A stretch of 45,326 bases of DNA from Burkholderiales bacterium (GTDB lineage Bacteria > Pseudomonadota > Gammaproteobacteria > Burkholderiales > Burkholderiaceae_C), in assembly GCA_947451035.1 (NCBI GenBank), contig CANFXR010000012.1, positions 1 through 45,326 on the forward strand. Reading direction: 5' to 3'. The translations under genes and the position numbers were made by a program. The notes under the pieces were generated by a model. It was not told where the DNA came from and made no database searches. It worked only from the letters and a program-made list of their open reading frames with translations. The first letter of the stretch is position 1; each line of letters begins with the position of its first letter. Below, in pieces: positions 9,696 through 19,454 of this stretch.

Positions 9696-11723
9696 ATGTA
9701 CAGCACTTCCTTTCTGGACATCCCCCCGCTGTTGAGCGCTGCCGGGACGGTGCGTCTGCCGGGTTCCAAGAGCATCTCCAACCGCGTTTTGCTGCTCGCC
9801 GGACTCAGCGAGGGCACCACGGTCATTCACGATCTGCTCGACTCCGACGACACGCAGGTCATGCTTGCCGCGCTGCGCGCGCTGGGTTGCCGCGTCGAGG
9901 CGATCGACACCGAAACCGGTTTCGGCAGCCTGCGCATCACCGGTCTGGGCGGGCGTCTCGACGTGCGCGAGGCGGCGCTTTTTCTCGGCAACGCCGGCAC
10001 CGCCATGCGTCCGCTGACCGCTGCGCTGGCCATGCTGGCCGCCACGCAAAACGGCTGTTTCGAGTTGAGCGGCGTGGCTCGCATGCACGAGCGCCCGATC
10101 GGCGATCTGGTCGACGCGCTGCGCCCGCTGGGCTGCCGCATCGACTACCTGGGGCAACCGGGCTTTCCGCCCTTGCGGCTGCTGCCGGGCAACGAGCCGC
10201 TGGATTTATCGGTGCCGATCCGCGTGCGCGGCGATGTGTCGAGCCAGTTCCTCACGGCCATGCTGCTGGCCTTGCCGCTGCTGACCGGCAATCAACCGGC
10301 CGTCGTCGAGATCGACGGCGAGCTCATCTCCAAGCCGTACATCGAGATCACGCTGAACCTGCTGGCGCGCTTTGGCATTGAGGTGCAGCGTGACGGCTGG
10401 CAGCGCTTTGTGATCCCGAGCGGCAGCCGCTACCGGTCTCCGGGCAGCATCCACGTCGAGGGCGATGCCTCGTCGGCGTCTTATTTCATCGCGCTGGGTG
10501 CCATTGCGGCCACCGGGCAGCCGCTGCGCATCGAAGGCGTGGGCACCGATTCGATCCAGGGTGACCTGCGCTTCATTGAGGCCGCGCGCGCCATGGGCGC
10601 CGAGGTGTCGGGCGGCGCCGGCTGGATCGAGGTGCGCCGCGGCCGCTGGCCGCTGTCCGCCATCGATCTCGACTGCAACCACATCCCCGACGCTGCGATG
10701 ACGCTGGCGGTGATGGCGCTGTATGCCGACGGCACGACCCGCCTGAGCCACATCGCGAGCTGGCGCGTGAAGGAGACCGACCGCATTGCGGCGATGGCCA
10801 CCGAGTTGCGCAAACTCGGGGCGTTGGTGGTCGAGGGCGCGGACTTCATCGAGATCACGCCACCGGCACGCTGGAACGCGGCGGCCATCCACACCTACGA
10901 CGACCACCGCATGGCGATGTGTTTTTCGCTGGCGGCTTGCAACACCCTGACGGGACAGACCCCACCGGTGCCGGTTCGCATCCTCGATCCGAAGTGCGTG
11001 GGCAAGACCTTCCCCGACTACTTCGAGACCTTCTTTTCGGTGGCCCGGACCCGGCCCGAGTGGATCCCGGTGATCACCATCGACGGCCCCACCGCGTCGG
11101 GCAAGGGCACGCTCGCGGGCGTGCTGTCCGACAAACTGGGTTTTCACGCGCTCGACTCGGGCGTGCTGTACCGCGCCACGGCGCTGGCCGCCATTGATGC
11201 CGGGGTGGACGCCACGGATGAGCCGGTGCTGGCAGCGCTGGCTGGCGGCCTCGAGATGAACTTCAAGGGCGGTGTGGTGCGCCAGGGTGGTGTCGATGTG
11301 ACCCGCCGGCTGCGTCAGGAAGACGTTGGGCTGCTGGCCTCGAAGATTTCAGCGCTGCCACAGGTCAGGCACGCGCTGCTCGGGCTGCAGTTGTCGTTTC
11401 GCCGGCTCCCAGGTCTGGTGGCTGACGGGAGGGACATGGGCACGGTGGTTTTCCCGGATGCCACGCTCAAGGTTTACCTCACGGCCAGCGCTCAAGCACG
11501 GGCTCAAAGACGCTTTTCGCAGTTGGCCTCCGCGGGCCTTTCCACTACACTCGAGGGCTTGCTGGCTGATTTGCAAGAGCGAGACTCGCGGGATCAAAAC
11601 CGGGCGGTCGCTCCCCTCAAACCAGCCGCAGATGCGGTGCTTCTAGACAACTCGACGCTGTCCATCGGTTCATCGACCGACCTGCTGCTGGATGTCTGGG
11701 GTCAGCGCGGTCCGTTCGCTTGA
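9696..11723 (+). CDS. aroA-cmk: Fused EPSP synthase / cytidylate kinase
   Basis: One continuous frame of 675 aa contains two complete enzymes. Residues 1 to about 445 are 5-enolpyruvylshikimate-3-phosphate synthase of the shikimate pathway, with [52 protein letters not shown] and YDDHRMAM. After a short linker (about ten residues, [11 protein letters not shown]), cytidylate kinase follows from residue about 456, with Walker [10 protein letters not shown] at 464-472, LDSGVLYRA and [15 protein letters not shown]. The order aroA then cmk is the usual neighbouring order, so this is a loss of the stop/start between them. Comparable fused proteins are annotated in some related bacteria, from memory. 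Start: ATG 9696, 7 nt after the tyrA stop. Confidence 0.94.
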   Translation: MYSTSFLDIPPLLSAAGTVRLPGSKSISNRVLLLAGLSEGTTVIHDLLDSDDTQVMLAALRALGCRVEAIDTETGFGSLRITGLGGRLDVREAALFLGNAGTAMRPLTAALAMLAATQNGCFELSGVARMHERPIGDLVDALRPLGCRIDYLGQPGFPPLRLLPGNEPLDLSVPIRVRGDVSSQFLTAMLLALPLLTGNQPAVVEIDGELISKPYIEITLNLLARFGIEVQRDGWQRFVIPSGSRYRSPGSIHVEGDASSASYFIALGAIAATGQPLRIEGVGTDSIQGDLRFIEAARAMGAEVSGGAGWIEVRRGRWPLSAIDLDCNHIPDAAMTLAVMALYADGTTRLSHIASWRVKETDRIAAMATELRKLGALVVEGADFIEITPPARWNAAAIHTYDDHRMAMCFSLAACNTLTGQTPPVPVRILDPKCVGKTFPDYFETFFSVARTRPEWIPVITIDGPTASGKGTLAGVLSDKLGFHALDSGVLYRATALAAIDAGVDATDEPVLAALAGGLEMNFKGGVVRQGGVDVTRRLRQEDVGLLASKISALPQVRHALLGLQLSFRRLPGLVADGRDMGTVVFPDATLKVYLTASAQARAQRRFSQLASAGLSTTLEGLLADLQERDSRDQNRAVAPLKPAADAVLLDNSTLSIGSSTDLLLDVWGQRGPFA

Positions 11724-11790
11724 CGTTACGCAGCCGCAGGCTGTGCACTTCAATCGGCGGATCGATCAGTCCCATCGTCCTCCCTCCGTG

Positions 11791-11822
11791 CCGTTCCAGG
11801 CGCACCGGGACGGTGGTTTTTT
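11791..11822 (+). terminator. Candidate terminator or attenuator in the rpsA leader
   Basis: A 7-bp stem CCGTTCC/GGGACGG (11791-11797 and 11807-11813, one G-U pair) with a 9-nt loop is followed by TGG and six T residues (11817-11822). It lies in the 142-nt gap between cmk and rpsA. It could end the aromatic operon or act as a regulated leader element for rpsA. The stem is modest and the T run is offset by three bases. Confidence 0.45.
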
Positions 11823-11865
11823 GCAACTCAAACCCGCAGCCCACGGCTGCACCGGAAATACCTCC

Positions 11866-13584
11866 ATGTCACAAAACCAAACTACCACCACCGAAGGCGC
11901 GGACTCTTTCGCCGCCATGTTCGAGGAATCGCTGTCGCACTCTGAAATGCGCATGGGCGAAGTCATCACCGCTGAAGTGGTGCGTGTCGAACACAGCTTC
12001 GTGGTGGTCAACGCAGGCCTCAAGTCCGAAGCCTACGTGCCTATCGAAGAATTCAAGAACGATCACGGCGAACTCGAAGTCCAGGTCGGCGACTTCGTTT
12101 CGGTCGCGATCGATGCTGTCGAAAACGGCTACGGCGACACCATCTTGTCGCGCGACAAGGCCAAGCGTCTGGCCTCGTGGCTGTCGCTCGAGACCTCGCT
12201 CGAATCGGGTGAGTTCGTCACCGGTACGGTCAATGGCAAGGTCAAGGGCGGCCTGACGGTGCTCGTCAACGGCATTCGCGCCTTCCTGCCGGGTTCGCTG
12301 CTTGACACCCGTCCGGTCAAGGACATGAGCCCGTTCGAGGGCAAGACCATGGAGTTCAAGGTCATCAAGCTCGACCGCAAGCGCAACAACGTCGTGTTGT
12401 CGCGCCGCGCTGTGGTCGAAGCGTCGATGGGCGAAGAACGCGCCAAGCTGCTGGGCACGCTGGCCGAAGGCTCCATCGTGAGCGGCGTGGTCAAGAACAT
12501 CACCGAATACGGTGCGTTTGTTGACCTCGGCGGCATTGACGGCTTGCTGCACATCACCGACATGGCATGGCGTCGTGTGCGTCACCCAAGCGAAGTGGTG
12601 CAAGTCGGCCAGGAACTGCAAGCCAAGATCCTCAAGTTCGACGCCGAGAAGAACCGCGTTTCGCTGGGCATCAAGCAACTGGGCGATGACCCATGGCATG
12701 GCGTGGCTCGCCGTTACCCGAACAGCACGCGTCTGTTCGGCAAGATCACCAACATCGCCGACTACGGCGCATTTGTCGAAATCGAGCCGGGCATCGAAGG
12801 CCTGGTGCACGTTTCGGAAATGGATTGGACCAACAAGAACATCGCTCCGGCCAAGCTCGTGGCGCTGGGCGACGAAGTCGAAGTCATGGTCCTCGAGATC
12901 GACGAAGACAAACGCCGCATCAGCCTGGGCATGAAGCAGTGCAAGGCCAATCCTTGGGAAGAGTTCTCTTCCACAGTGCAGCGCGGTGACCGCGTCAAGG
13001 GCCCTGTCAAGTCGATCACCGACTTCGGCGTGTTCGTGGGTCTGGCTGCCGGCATCGACGGTCTGGTTCACCTGTCCGACCTGTCGTGGCACGAGCCAGG
13101 CGAAGCGGCTGTTCGCAACTACAAGAAGGGCCAGGAAGTCGAAGCGATCGTTCTGGCGGTTGACGTCGAACGCGAGCGCATTTCGCTGGGCATCAAGCAG
13201 CTCGACAGCGACCCGTTCACCACCTACACCGCGACCAATGACCGTGGCGCCATCGTCACCGGCCATGTCAAGACGGTGGATGCCCGTGGCGCTGAAGTGC
13301 AACTGGCCGACGACGTGACGGCTTACCTGCGCGCTTCTGAAATCAGCCGTGACCGCGTGGAAGACGCACGCAACGTGCTCAAGGAAGGCGACGAAGTCAA
13401 CGCCCTGATCATCAACGTCGACCGCAAGACGCGTTCGATCCAGTTGTCGATCAAGGCCAAGGACAACGCCGACAACCAAGAAGCGATGCAGCGTCTGTCG
13501 CAGTCGAGCGAGCGTGAAAGCGCTGGCACGACGAGCCTGGGTGCCCTGCTGCGCGCCAAGCTGGACAACCAGAACAACACCTGA
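11866..13584 (+). CDS. rpsA: 30S ribosomal protein S1
   Basis: S1 (572 aa) recruits and unfolds mRNA on the 30S subunit. Six S1/OB repeats are visible at about residues 30-97, 115-181, 202-270, 287-357, 374-444 and 461-530. The best conserved are repeats 3-5 ([63 protein letters not shown]). The N-terminal [10 protein letters not shown] is the usual 30S-docking segment. Length is close to E. coli S1 (557 aa). Start: ATG at 11866; the frame is open upstream through the leader, but that part is not family-like. It is followed 43 nt later by ihfB, as in many proteobacteria. Confidence 0.97.
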   Translation: MSQNQTTTTEGADSFAAMFEESLSHSEMRMGEVITAEVVRVEHSFVVVNAGLKSEAYVPIEEFKNDHGELEVQVGDFVSVAIDAVENGYGDTILSRDKAKRLASWLSLETSLESGEFVTGTVNGKVKGGLTVLVNGIRAFLPGSLLDTRPVKDMSPFEGKTMEFKVIKLDRKRNNVVLSRRAVVEASMGEERAKLLGTLAEGSIVSGVVKNITEYGAFVDLGGIDGLLHITDMAWRRVRHPSEVVQVGQELQAKILKFDAEKNRVSLGIKQLGDDPWHGVARRYPNSTRLFGKITNIADYGAFVEIEPGIEGLVHVSEMDWTNKNIAPAKLVALGDEVEVMVLEIDEDKRRISLGMKQCKANPWEEFSSTVQRGDRVKGPVKSITDFGVFVGLAAGIDGLVHLSDLSWHEPGEAAVRNYKKGQEVEAIVLAVDVERERISLGIKQLDSDPFTTYTATNDRGAIVTGHVKTVDARGAEVQLADDVTAYLRASEISRDRVEDARNVLKEGDEVNALIINVDRKTRSIQLSIKAKDNADNQEAMQRLSQSSERESAGTTSLGALLRAKLDNQNNT

Positions 13585-13627
13585 GTCCCAGCAGGTGCCG
13601 ACCGTCATGGACGGAACCAAAGAGGGA

Positions 13628-13957
13628 ATGACCCGCTCGGATCTCGTGGGTCAGCTTGCTGAGCAGTTCGACAAGCTGACCCACCGTGACACCGAGTTCG
13701 CGGTCAAGACCATCGTTGATGCGATGTCCGACGCGCTCGCGCGCGGGCACCGCATCGAGATCCGTGGCTTTGGCAGTTTCTCGATCAACCGCCGCCCTCC
13801 CAGGGTGGGGCGCAATCCGCGCTCTGGCGAGCAGGTGGTGGTTCCCGAGAAGCTGGTTCCCCACTTCAAGCCAGGCAAGGCGCTGCGCGAGGCGGTCGAC
13901 GCCAACCTGCCTGCCGATGAGGCCGTACTGGATGTCACGGGGCGATCTGCGTCCTGA
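13628..13957 (+). CDS. ihfB: Integration host factor subunit beta
   Basis: IHF beta pairs with IHF alpha to bend DNA sharply in the nucleoid, at promoters and in recombination. The 109-aa protein begins [14 protein letters not shown] and has the HU/IHF core [26 protein letters not shown]. This includes the beta-arm with the intercalating proline in [10 protein letters not shown] and the tail [15 protein letters not shown]. It is about 15 residues longer than E. coli IhfB at the C-terminus. Start: ATG 13628 follows AGAGGGA; an in-frame ATG at 13607 would add seven residues and has no ribosome-binding site. It is downstream of rpsA, the conserved context that distinguishes ihfB from HU. Confidence 0.94.
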   Translation: MTRSDLVGQLAEQFDKLTHRDTEFAVKTIVDAMSDALARGHRIEIRGFGSFSINRRPPRVGRNPRSGEQVVVPEKLVPHFKPGKALREAVDANLPADEAVLDVTGRSAS

Positions 13958-14011
13958 CGTCGCCTTACCGGCGTTCGGGTCCATTGACTCGATGGACCTT
14001 GTGGAGTCGTC

Positions 14012-14320
14012 ATGCGCGTGATCAGTTGGGTCCTGCGCGCCTTCATCTTCTTCGCGCTGTTCGCGTTTGCGCTGAACAACCAGCACGAGGCCAGCGTGCG
14101 CTGGTTCTTCGGCTACCGATGGGCTGCCCCGATGGTCTTCATCGTTCTGGCCGCCTTCGGCCTGGGTTGCGGGTTCGGCGTGCTCGCCATGGTGCCGAGT
14201 TGGTGGCGGCATCGCCGCGTGGCCAAACGCATCCCCTCGACGACTGTCGAACTCGACACACCCGCCGCCCCGAATGGCTCTGCGTTCGTGCCGGAACACC
14301 CACCTCGTGATGGACTTTGA
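14012..14320 (+). CDS. lapA: LapA family membrane protein (DUF1049)
   Basis: This small inner-membrane protein (102 aa) has two transmembrane helices (about residues 5-21 and 35-58) and a basic cytoplasmic segment SWWRHRRVAKR. The N-terminal NNQHEASVRWFFGYRW between the helices is the DUF1049/LapA signature. LapA works with LapB at the membrane in control of lipopolysaccharide synthesis. GGAG precedes the ATG by 5 nt. Its last bases overlap lapB (start 14310), and both follow ihfB, a conserved betaproteobacterial order. Confidence 0.9.
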   Translation: MRVISWVLRAFIFFALFAFALNNQHEASVRWFFGYRWAAPMVFIVLAAFGLGCGFGVLAMVPSWWRHRRVAKRIPSTTVELDTPAAPNGSAFVPEHPPRDGL

Positions 14321-15467
14321 TCTTCAGTGGTTGCTGCTGGGCTTGCCCATCGCCTTCGCCCTCGGCTGGCTGGCATCGCGCCTGGACATCCGCCAACTCA
14401 AGGGCGACCAGCGCGAAACGCCCAAGGCCTATTTCAAGGGTCTCAATCTCCTGCTCAATGAACAGCACGACAAGGCGATCGACGCCTTCATCGAGGCCGT
14501 CCAGCAAGACCCGCACACCAGCGACCTGCACTTCGCGCTGGGCAGTCTGTTCCGTCGCCGCGGCGAATACGAGCGCGCCGTCCGTGTGCACCAGCACCTG
14601 CTCAGCCGCGCCGACCTGCCACCCGCCGAACGAGAACGTGCTCAGCATGCCCTGGCACAGGACTTCATGCGCGCCGGTCTGTTCGACCGAGCCGAATCTG
14701 CGCTGCACGCACTCGAGGGCACGGCCTACGACACCGACGCACGCCTTTCGCTGCTGACGCTGCACGAGCGATCGCGCGACTGGCGTGCCGCCGTCGACGA
14801 TGCGCTCAAGCTCGAGCGCGGCAGCACCGGCTCGTACGCATCGCGCATCGCTCACTACTGGTGTGAACTCGCACTGGAAGCCGATGCCAAGCAACAAGGC
14901 GACGACGCCGACAGCGCACTCAAGCGCGCCCGCGACGCTGCTCCTCAATCGGCCCGTCCGCTGGTGATGGCCGGCCGGCGACTCGCCCGACTGGGTCGCC
15001 ACGCCGAGGCGCTGGCCGCCTGGGATGAACTGCTGGTGGCGCACCCGATCAGCTTCAACCTGGTGGCCGGCGACTACGCGCAAAGCGCCATCGCCTGCGG
15101 CGCTCAAGAAGCAGCCCGCTTGCGGTTGCTCGCGTTGCACCACAAGAAGCCGAGCATCGACTTGCTCAACGCCATCGGCGTGCTCGATTCCGATGTGGCT
15201 TCGCGGCTGGATCGCTCGCGCACCCAGTTGTCTGTGCTGCCCACGCTGTCATCGGCGCAGGCGGTACTGCGCGAACACGAGACATCGGCCACCGCCTTGC
15301 TGCCCGCCGACATCGAGGCGCTCAATCTGGTGATCGGCCGTGCTGCCAAGGCCGGTCAGCGCTACCGCTGCGCGGCCTGTGGCTTCGAGGCGCAAACGCA
15401 TTACTGGCAATGCCCGGGCTGTCTGGGCTGGGACACCTACCCGCCAGCGCGCGTCGAAGAGTTGTGA
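14310..15467 (+). CDS. lapB: LPS assembly protein B
   Basis: LapB (YciM, 385 aa) is an inner-membrane-anchored TPR protein that, in E. coli, delivers the deacetylase LpxC to the FtsH protease and so sets LPS output. An N-terminal membrane helix (about residues 3-20, DFDLQWLLLGLPIAFALGW) is followed by TPR repeats, for example KAIDAFIEAVQQDPHTSDLHFALG. A C-terminal rubredoxin-like knuckle, CAACGF and CPGC, gives the four cysteines that bind metal. All family features are intact. Start: ATG 14310, inside the lapA end, which supports coupling. Upstream in-frame codons lie wholly in lapA. The msbA gene follows within a few bases, tying LPS export to LPS control. Confidence 0.94.
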   Translation: MDFDLQWLLLGLPIAFALGWLASRLDIRQLKGDQRETPKAYFKGLNLLLNEQHDKAIDAFIEAVQQDPHTSDLHFALGSLFRRRGEYERAVRVHQHLLSRADLPPAERERAQHALAQDFMRAGLFDRAESALHALEGTAYDTDARLSLLTLHERSRDWRAAVDDALKLERGSTGSYASRIAHYWCELALEADAKQQGDDADSALKRARDAAPQSARPLVMAGRRLARLGRHAEALAAWDELLVAHPISFNLVAGDYAQSAIACGAQEAARLRLLALHHKKPSIDLLNAIGVLDSDVASRLDRSRTQLSVLPTLSSAQAVLREHETSATALLPADIEALNLVIGRAAKAGQRYRCAACGFEAQTHYWQCPGCLGWDTYPPARVEEL

Positions 15468-15475
15468 GCACGCGC

Positions 15476-17245
15476 ATGGATCGCAACGAGTCCACCGAGC
15501 TCTACCTGCGCATCCTCAGGCGTGTGCGCCCGCACTGGAAGACCTTCGCCATCGGCATCGCAGCGATGGTCGGCTACGCGATCACCGAAACGGCCTTGCC
15601 CGCCTTGCTCAAGGAACTGCTCGACGGCAGTTTCGTCAAACGTGACCCCACATCGGCCTACAAGACACCGCTGATGCTGGTGGGGCTGTTCCTGGCGCGC
15701 GGCATCGCCGATTTCGCGCACGTGACCAGCCTCAATTCGGTGGCCTGCAAGGTCATCCTGAAGCTTCGCATCGACATGTTCGAGCGGCTGCTGCATCTGC
15801 CGGCGAGCCACTTCGATCGCGAGCCCAGCGCCATGCTGATGTCCAAGCTGACCTACAACGCGCAGCAGGTCAGCCCGATCCTCCCGGCGTCGCTGATCAC
15901 CATCGTCAAGGACGGCCTGTGCATCGTGGGGCTGCTGGGCTACATGCTCTATCTCAACTGGCAGCTGTCGCTGGCGTTCTTCACCGTGCTGCCCGTGATC
16001 GCCTACGGCATCCGCTCGGTCAGCCGGCGGCTGCGCGGCCTGAGCAAGGGCCAGCAAACGTCGATGGGCACGATGTCGCACGTCATCGACGAGGTCATCG
16101 GCGGGCATCGCGAGATCAAGATCTTCTCGGGCGAGGCCTACGAATCGCAGCGCTTCTATCAGGTGGCCAATGCGCTGCGCCGCTACACGATGAAGGCGGT
16201 CACCACCTCGGCCTTGAACGGGCCGATGGTGCAATCGATTGCGGTGCTGGCGCTGGCGGGCATCGTGTACTACGCGTCGCTGCAGTCGCAAGGCAATCAA
16301 CTCACGGTGGGCGGGTTCGTGTCGTTCTTCGGGGCCATGGCGCTGATGCTGGCGCCGATCAAGCGGCTGTCGAACATCAATGAGGTGCTGCAACGCGGCC
16401 TGGCCGCTGCCGCCAGCGTGTTCGAGATCATCGACACGGCCAACGAACCCGACGAAGGCAAACGCACGCTAGGCCGCTCCACCGGTCACCTGCAGTTCGA
16501 AGGCGTCGGCTTTCGCTACCCGAAGGCCGATCGCGATGCGCTGGTCGACATCCGCCTCGACATCCGCCCGGGTGAATCGGTGGCACTGGTGGGCGCGTCC
16601 GGCAGCGGCAAATCGACACTGATGTCGACCATCCCGCGCTTTCACGCGGTGGGCAGCGGGACCATCCGGCTCGACGGCGTCGACATCTGCGAACTGACTC
16701 TGGCCGATCTGCGCGCCAACATCGCGCTGGTCACGCAAAACGTGGTGTTGTTCAACGACACCGTGGCGGCCAACATCGCCTACGGGCTCACCCACACGGC
16801 CACCGAGGCCGACATCATTGCCGCCGCCGAGGCCGCCCACGCGATGGAATTCATCCGCGAACTGCCGCAGGGGTTGGCCACGCAAATCGGCGAGAACGGC
16901 GCCCGCCTGTCGGGCGGCCAACGCCAGCGCATCTCGATCGCGCGCGCGCTGCTCAAGGACGCGCCGATCCTGCTGCTAGACGAAGCCACCTCGGCGCTCG
17001 ACACCGAGTCCGAACGTCTGGTCCAAGTGGCCATCGACAACCTCAAGCGCGGGCGCACCACGCTGACCATTGCGCACCGGCTGTCGACGATCGCTAACGC
17101 CGATCGCGTGGTGGTGATGGACCAGGGCCACATCGCCGAGATCGGCACGCACAGTGAACTGCTCGCGCAAGGCGGCATCTACTGCCGGCTGCATCGCATG
17201 CAGTTTGCTCAGTCCGACGCGAAGTCTCCTGACGTCGAGAGCTGA
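15476..17245 (+). CDS. msbA: Lipid A flippase, MsbA-type ABC exporter
   Basis: This half-size ABC exporter (589 aa) is predicted to flip lipid A-core across the inner membrane with ATP. Six transmembrane helices span about residues 24-300. The nucleotide-binding domain has Walker A GASGSGKS (373-380), Q-loop VTQNVVLF, signature LSGGQ (478-482), Walker B ILLLDE (498-503) and H-loop IAHRLS. ATG 15476 is chosen; a GTG at 15464 overlapping the lapB stop (GTGA) is an equally reasonable start, adding four residues. Placement straight after lapAB and before a GT9 gene favours lipid A-core transport over drug export. Confidence 0.88.
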   Translation: MDRNESTELYLRILRRVRPHWKTFAIGIAAMVGYAITETALPALLKELLDGSFVKRDPTSAYKTPLMLVGLFLARGIADFAHVTSLNSVACKVILKLRIDMFERLLHLPASHFDREPSAMLMSKLTYNAQQVSPILPASLITIVKDGLCIVGLLGYMLYLNWQLSLAFFTVLPVIAYGIRSVSRRLRGLSKGQQTSMGTMSHVIDEVIGGHREIKIFSGEAYESQRFYQVANALRRYTMKAVTTSALNGPMVQSIAVLALAGIVYYASLQSQGNQLTVGGFVSFFGAMALMLAPIKRLSNINEVLQRGLAAAASVFEIIDTANEPDEGKRTLGRSTGHLQFEGVGFRYPKADRDALVDIRLDIRPGESVALVGASGSGKSTLMSTIPRFHAVGSGTIRLDGVDICELTLADLRANIALVTQNVVLFNDTVAANIAYGLTHTATEADIIAAAEAAHAMEFIRELPQGLATQIGENGARLSGGQRQRISIARALLKDAPILLLDEATSALDTESERLVQVAIDNLKRGRTTLTIAHRLSTIANADRVVVMDQGHIAEIGTHSELLAQGGIYCRLHRMQFAQSDAKSPDVES

Positions 17246-18343
17246 GTGGGGCCGCTCCACAAGGCTGCCGCTGGCGGTCGTGACCCGAACGAAACGCCGC
17301 GCATCCTGATCATCCGCTTGAGCGCCATCGGCGATGTGGTGATGGCCAGCGGCTTGCTGCCGGCGCTGCGCTCGCGCTGGCCACAGGCCCATGTGGCGTG
17401 GATGGTCGAGCCGGCGGTGGTGCCCTTGCTGGCGCACAACCCGCGCGTCGACGAGCTGATCGTGTGGCCTCGCGCCGAGTGGCGACAGTTGTGGCGCGAA
17501 CGTCGCCTCATCACGCTGGCGCAGCGGGTGCTGGCCTTGCGCCGCGCGCTGCGCGATGCTCGCTTCGATCTGGTGCTCGACTTGCAAGGGCTGCTCAAGA
17601 GCGCGCTGTGGAGCTGGCTGAGCGGTGCACCGCGACGCATCTGCCTGATCGGCCGCGAGGGCAGCCACTGGCTGGCCACCGAACGGGTGATGCCGCCGCC
17701 CGAGGGCCGCGCCAAACGCATGGGCAGCGAATACCGCCATCTGGCCCGGCACCTGGGCGCCGCGGATGACGCCTTTGCGCCCGATCTGGCGATCGGAAGC
17801 GCGGCTCGCGAAGCCGCCCGCGAGGCGCTGCGTGCATCGGGCATTGATACCGCCACGCGCCCCTACGCCGTGCTGTGCCCGTTCACGACCCGCCCGCAAA
17901 AGCATTGGTTCGAGAACCGCTGGACCGCCCTCGCCCGCCGCCTGCACGATGCGGGTTGGACTCCGGTGCTGCTGGGCGGACCCGGCGATCGGGCCGCGGC
18001 CGAGCGCATCGCTGCAGGCGTTCCCGAGCTCGTCAATCTGGTGGGAACCCTCAAGCTCGATGCCAGCGTGGCGGCGATCGCCGAGGCTGCGTTGCTGATT
18101 GGCGTGGACACCGGACTGACCCACATGGGCAGCGCGTTGAAGGTGCCCACGGTGGCTTTGTTCGGCTCCACCTGCCCCTACCTCGATCCGGTGGCGCCGC
18201 GCAGCAGCGTGCTCTACGAAGAACTCGCGTGCTCGCCGTGTCGCCGCAACCCGACGTGCGCTGGCCGGTTCGATTGCATGCGCGCACTTGAAGTCGACCG
18301 GGTGCTGGCCGAGGCGCTGCGCGTGGCAACGCTGAGCCCATGA
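17246..18343 (+). CDS. Glycosyltransferase family 9 (LPS heptosyltransferase-like)
   Basis: This 365-aa enzyme is of the ADP-heptose transferase family that adds heptose to the LPS inner core on the cytoplasmic face. The N-terminal ILIIRLSAIGDVVMASGLLPALR is the GT9 acceptor-loop signature. The donor domain has CPFTTRPQKHWFENRW, PVLLGGPGD, LIGVDTGLTHMGSALKVPTVALFG, and a C-terminal Cys cluster (CSPCRRNPTC). GTG at 17246 directly abuts the msbA stop. It overlaps the next gene by four bases (ATGA). It could be WaaC, WaaF or another GT9 member; the sequence alone does not let me choose, though the RLSAIGD motif and length are WaaC-like. Confidence 0.85.
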   Translation: MGPLHKAAAGGRDPNETPRILIIRLSAIGDVVMASGLLPALRSRWPQAHVAWMVEPAVVPLLAHNPRVDELIVWPRAEWRQLWRERRLITLAQRVLALRRALRDARFDLVLDLQGLLKSALWSWLSGAPRRICLIGREGSHWLATERVMPPPEGRAKRMGSEYRHLARHLGAADDAFAPDLAIGSAAREAAREALRASGIDTATRPYAVLCPFTTRPQKHWFENRWTALARRLHDAGWTPVLLGGPGDRAAAERIAAGVPELVNLVGTLKLDASVAAIAEAALLIGVDTGLTHMGSALKVPTVALFGSTCPYLDPVAPRSSVLYEELACSPCRRNPTCAGRFDCMRALEVDRVLAEALRVATLSP

Positions 18344-19365
18344 GCACCGTCAGCGTGTATTTCGTGGCCTCACCGCTGCAGTTGCTGGCCGCACAGCAGA
18401 TCGCCCGCACCCATGAGGCCGGATCACGGCAGGTGCTGATCTGGTACCAGCGAGGCGTCGGACCGCATGTTCACGCCGCCGATTGGGACACCAGCGCCTA
18501 CATGCCGCGAGCGCGCCAGGAGCCACTGCCCGGTTGGTTCGGCGGCCAGCGCCGGTTGCTCGCCAACATCAATCTGGTGGCGGGTCTGGTGGGTCGCTGC
18601 GACACGCTGCACCTGCACAGCGCGGTGTTCGACTCCGAGGCCATCAACTACTTTTTGCGTGCGTTGCCTGCGCGTTGTGGCGCGAGCACGCTGCGCGCAC
18701 GCATCCTGCCCGACGGGCTGATCAGCATCCGGCGTTATCCGCTGTCACCGATCAAGGCTGCGCTGCAGTGGTTTCGCAAGTTCAGACGACTGCTTTCCCC
18801 GTCTTTGAACTACTGGGTGTTTCAGGGCGACCGCATCGGCTCGGACGCGCCGTTTTGCGACCGCGTCTATGTGCTGGCCGGCTGGCCGCACGAGTACGAC
18901 CCGGCCAAGGTCGTCGTGCTCGAACCGCTAGCGCAGCGCGGTGAACCCGGCGCCGTTGACGAGGCTGCACCGCGCGCCCTGGTGATCGGCCAACCGCTGG
19001 CCGGCGCCGGACTGATGAGCGAGTCCGACCGCGATGCGGTGGCGCTCGAGATCGAGCAGTGGCTGGCCGCGCACGGCATCACGCAGATCGACTACAAGGG
19101 CCACCCCAAGGACGCCCGGTGCGAACTGTGCCGCCCCGGGTACCGGGTGCTCGAACTCGACGAGCCACTTGAGTTGTGGCTGAGCCATACGACCTATCGG
19201 GCCGTGGTCGGCGTGCGCTCGACGGCACTGCTGTTCGCCCGCCAACTGGCCGCAGAAGGCACCGCGGTGGTGGCATTCGGTTGGGATCGAACCCGGTTCA
19301 AGTCAGCTGACGAGCGCAACGACATGCAATCGGTGTTTGACCACATCGGTGTCAAGCAACGATGA
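18340..19365 (+). CDS. GT52/polysialyltransferase-like glycosyltransferase
   Basis: This 341-aa protein opens with VYFVASPLQLLAAQQIA, the usual start of GT52/polysialyltransferase-type GT-B enzymes. It also shows the short motifs shared by bacterial sialyltransferases: an acidic-Gly element (PDG, residues 124-126), the CMP-binding HP pair in YKGHPKDA (255-256) and a Ser/Thr motif in GVRSTALLFA (293-296). The donor and acceptor are unknown; CMP-sialic acid or a related nonulosonic acid is an inference. No nonulosonate synthesis gene is visible in this window. It is coupled to the GT9 gene by ATGA, so it probably decorates the LPS core or an attached glycan. The family call is moderate. Confidence 0.6.
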   Translation: MSTVSVYFVASPLQLLAAQQIARTHEAGSRQVLIWYQRGVGPHVHAADWDTSAYMPRARQEPLPGWFGGQRRLLANINLVAGLVGRCDTLHLHSAVFDSEAINYFLRALPARCGASTLRARILPDGLISIRRYPLSPIKAALQWFRKFRRLLSPSLNYWVFQGDRIGSDAPFCDRVYVLAGWPHEYDPAKVVVLEPLAQRGEPGAVDEAAPRALVIGQPLAGAGLMSESDRDAVALEIEQWLAAHGITQIDYKGHPKDARCELCRPGYRVLELDEPLELWLSHTTYRAVVGVRSTALLFARQLAAEGTAVVAFGWDRTRFKSADERNDMQSVFDHIGVKQR

Positions 19366-19454
19366 GCCACCCGTGGCTGTAGTGCAAAGCCGATAGCATC
19401 GCGGCCTTCGCGAAGGTTTCGCGGGAAATTTCAAACTCAAAAAGGAACAACACC

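Noticed and set aside
11869-13620. 583-aa open frame on the minus strand opposite rpsA
   Set aside because: It is an antisense shadow of a highly expressed GC-rich gene; no recognisable motifs, and rpsA is certain on the plus strand.
19366-19454. Possible promoter and CTTCGCGAAG operator before the FKBP gene
   Set aside because: The -10-like GATAGCAT has no credible -35 at the right distance, and a 10-bp palindrome is not enough to claim an operator.
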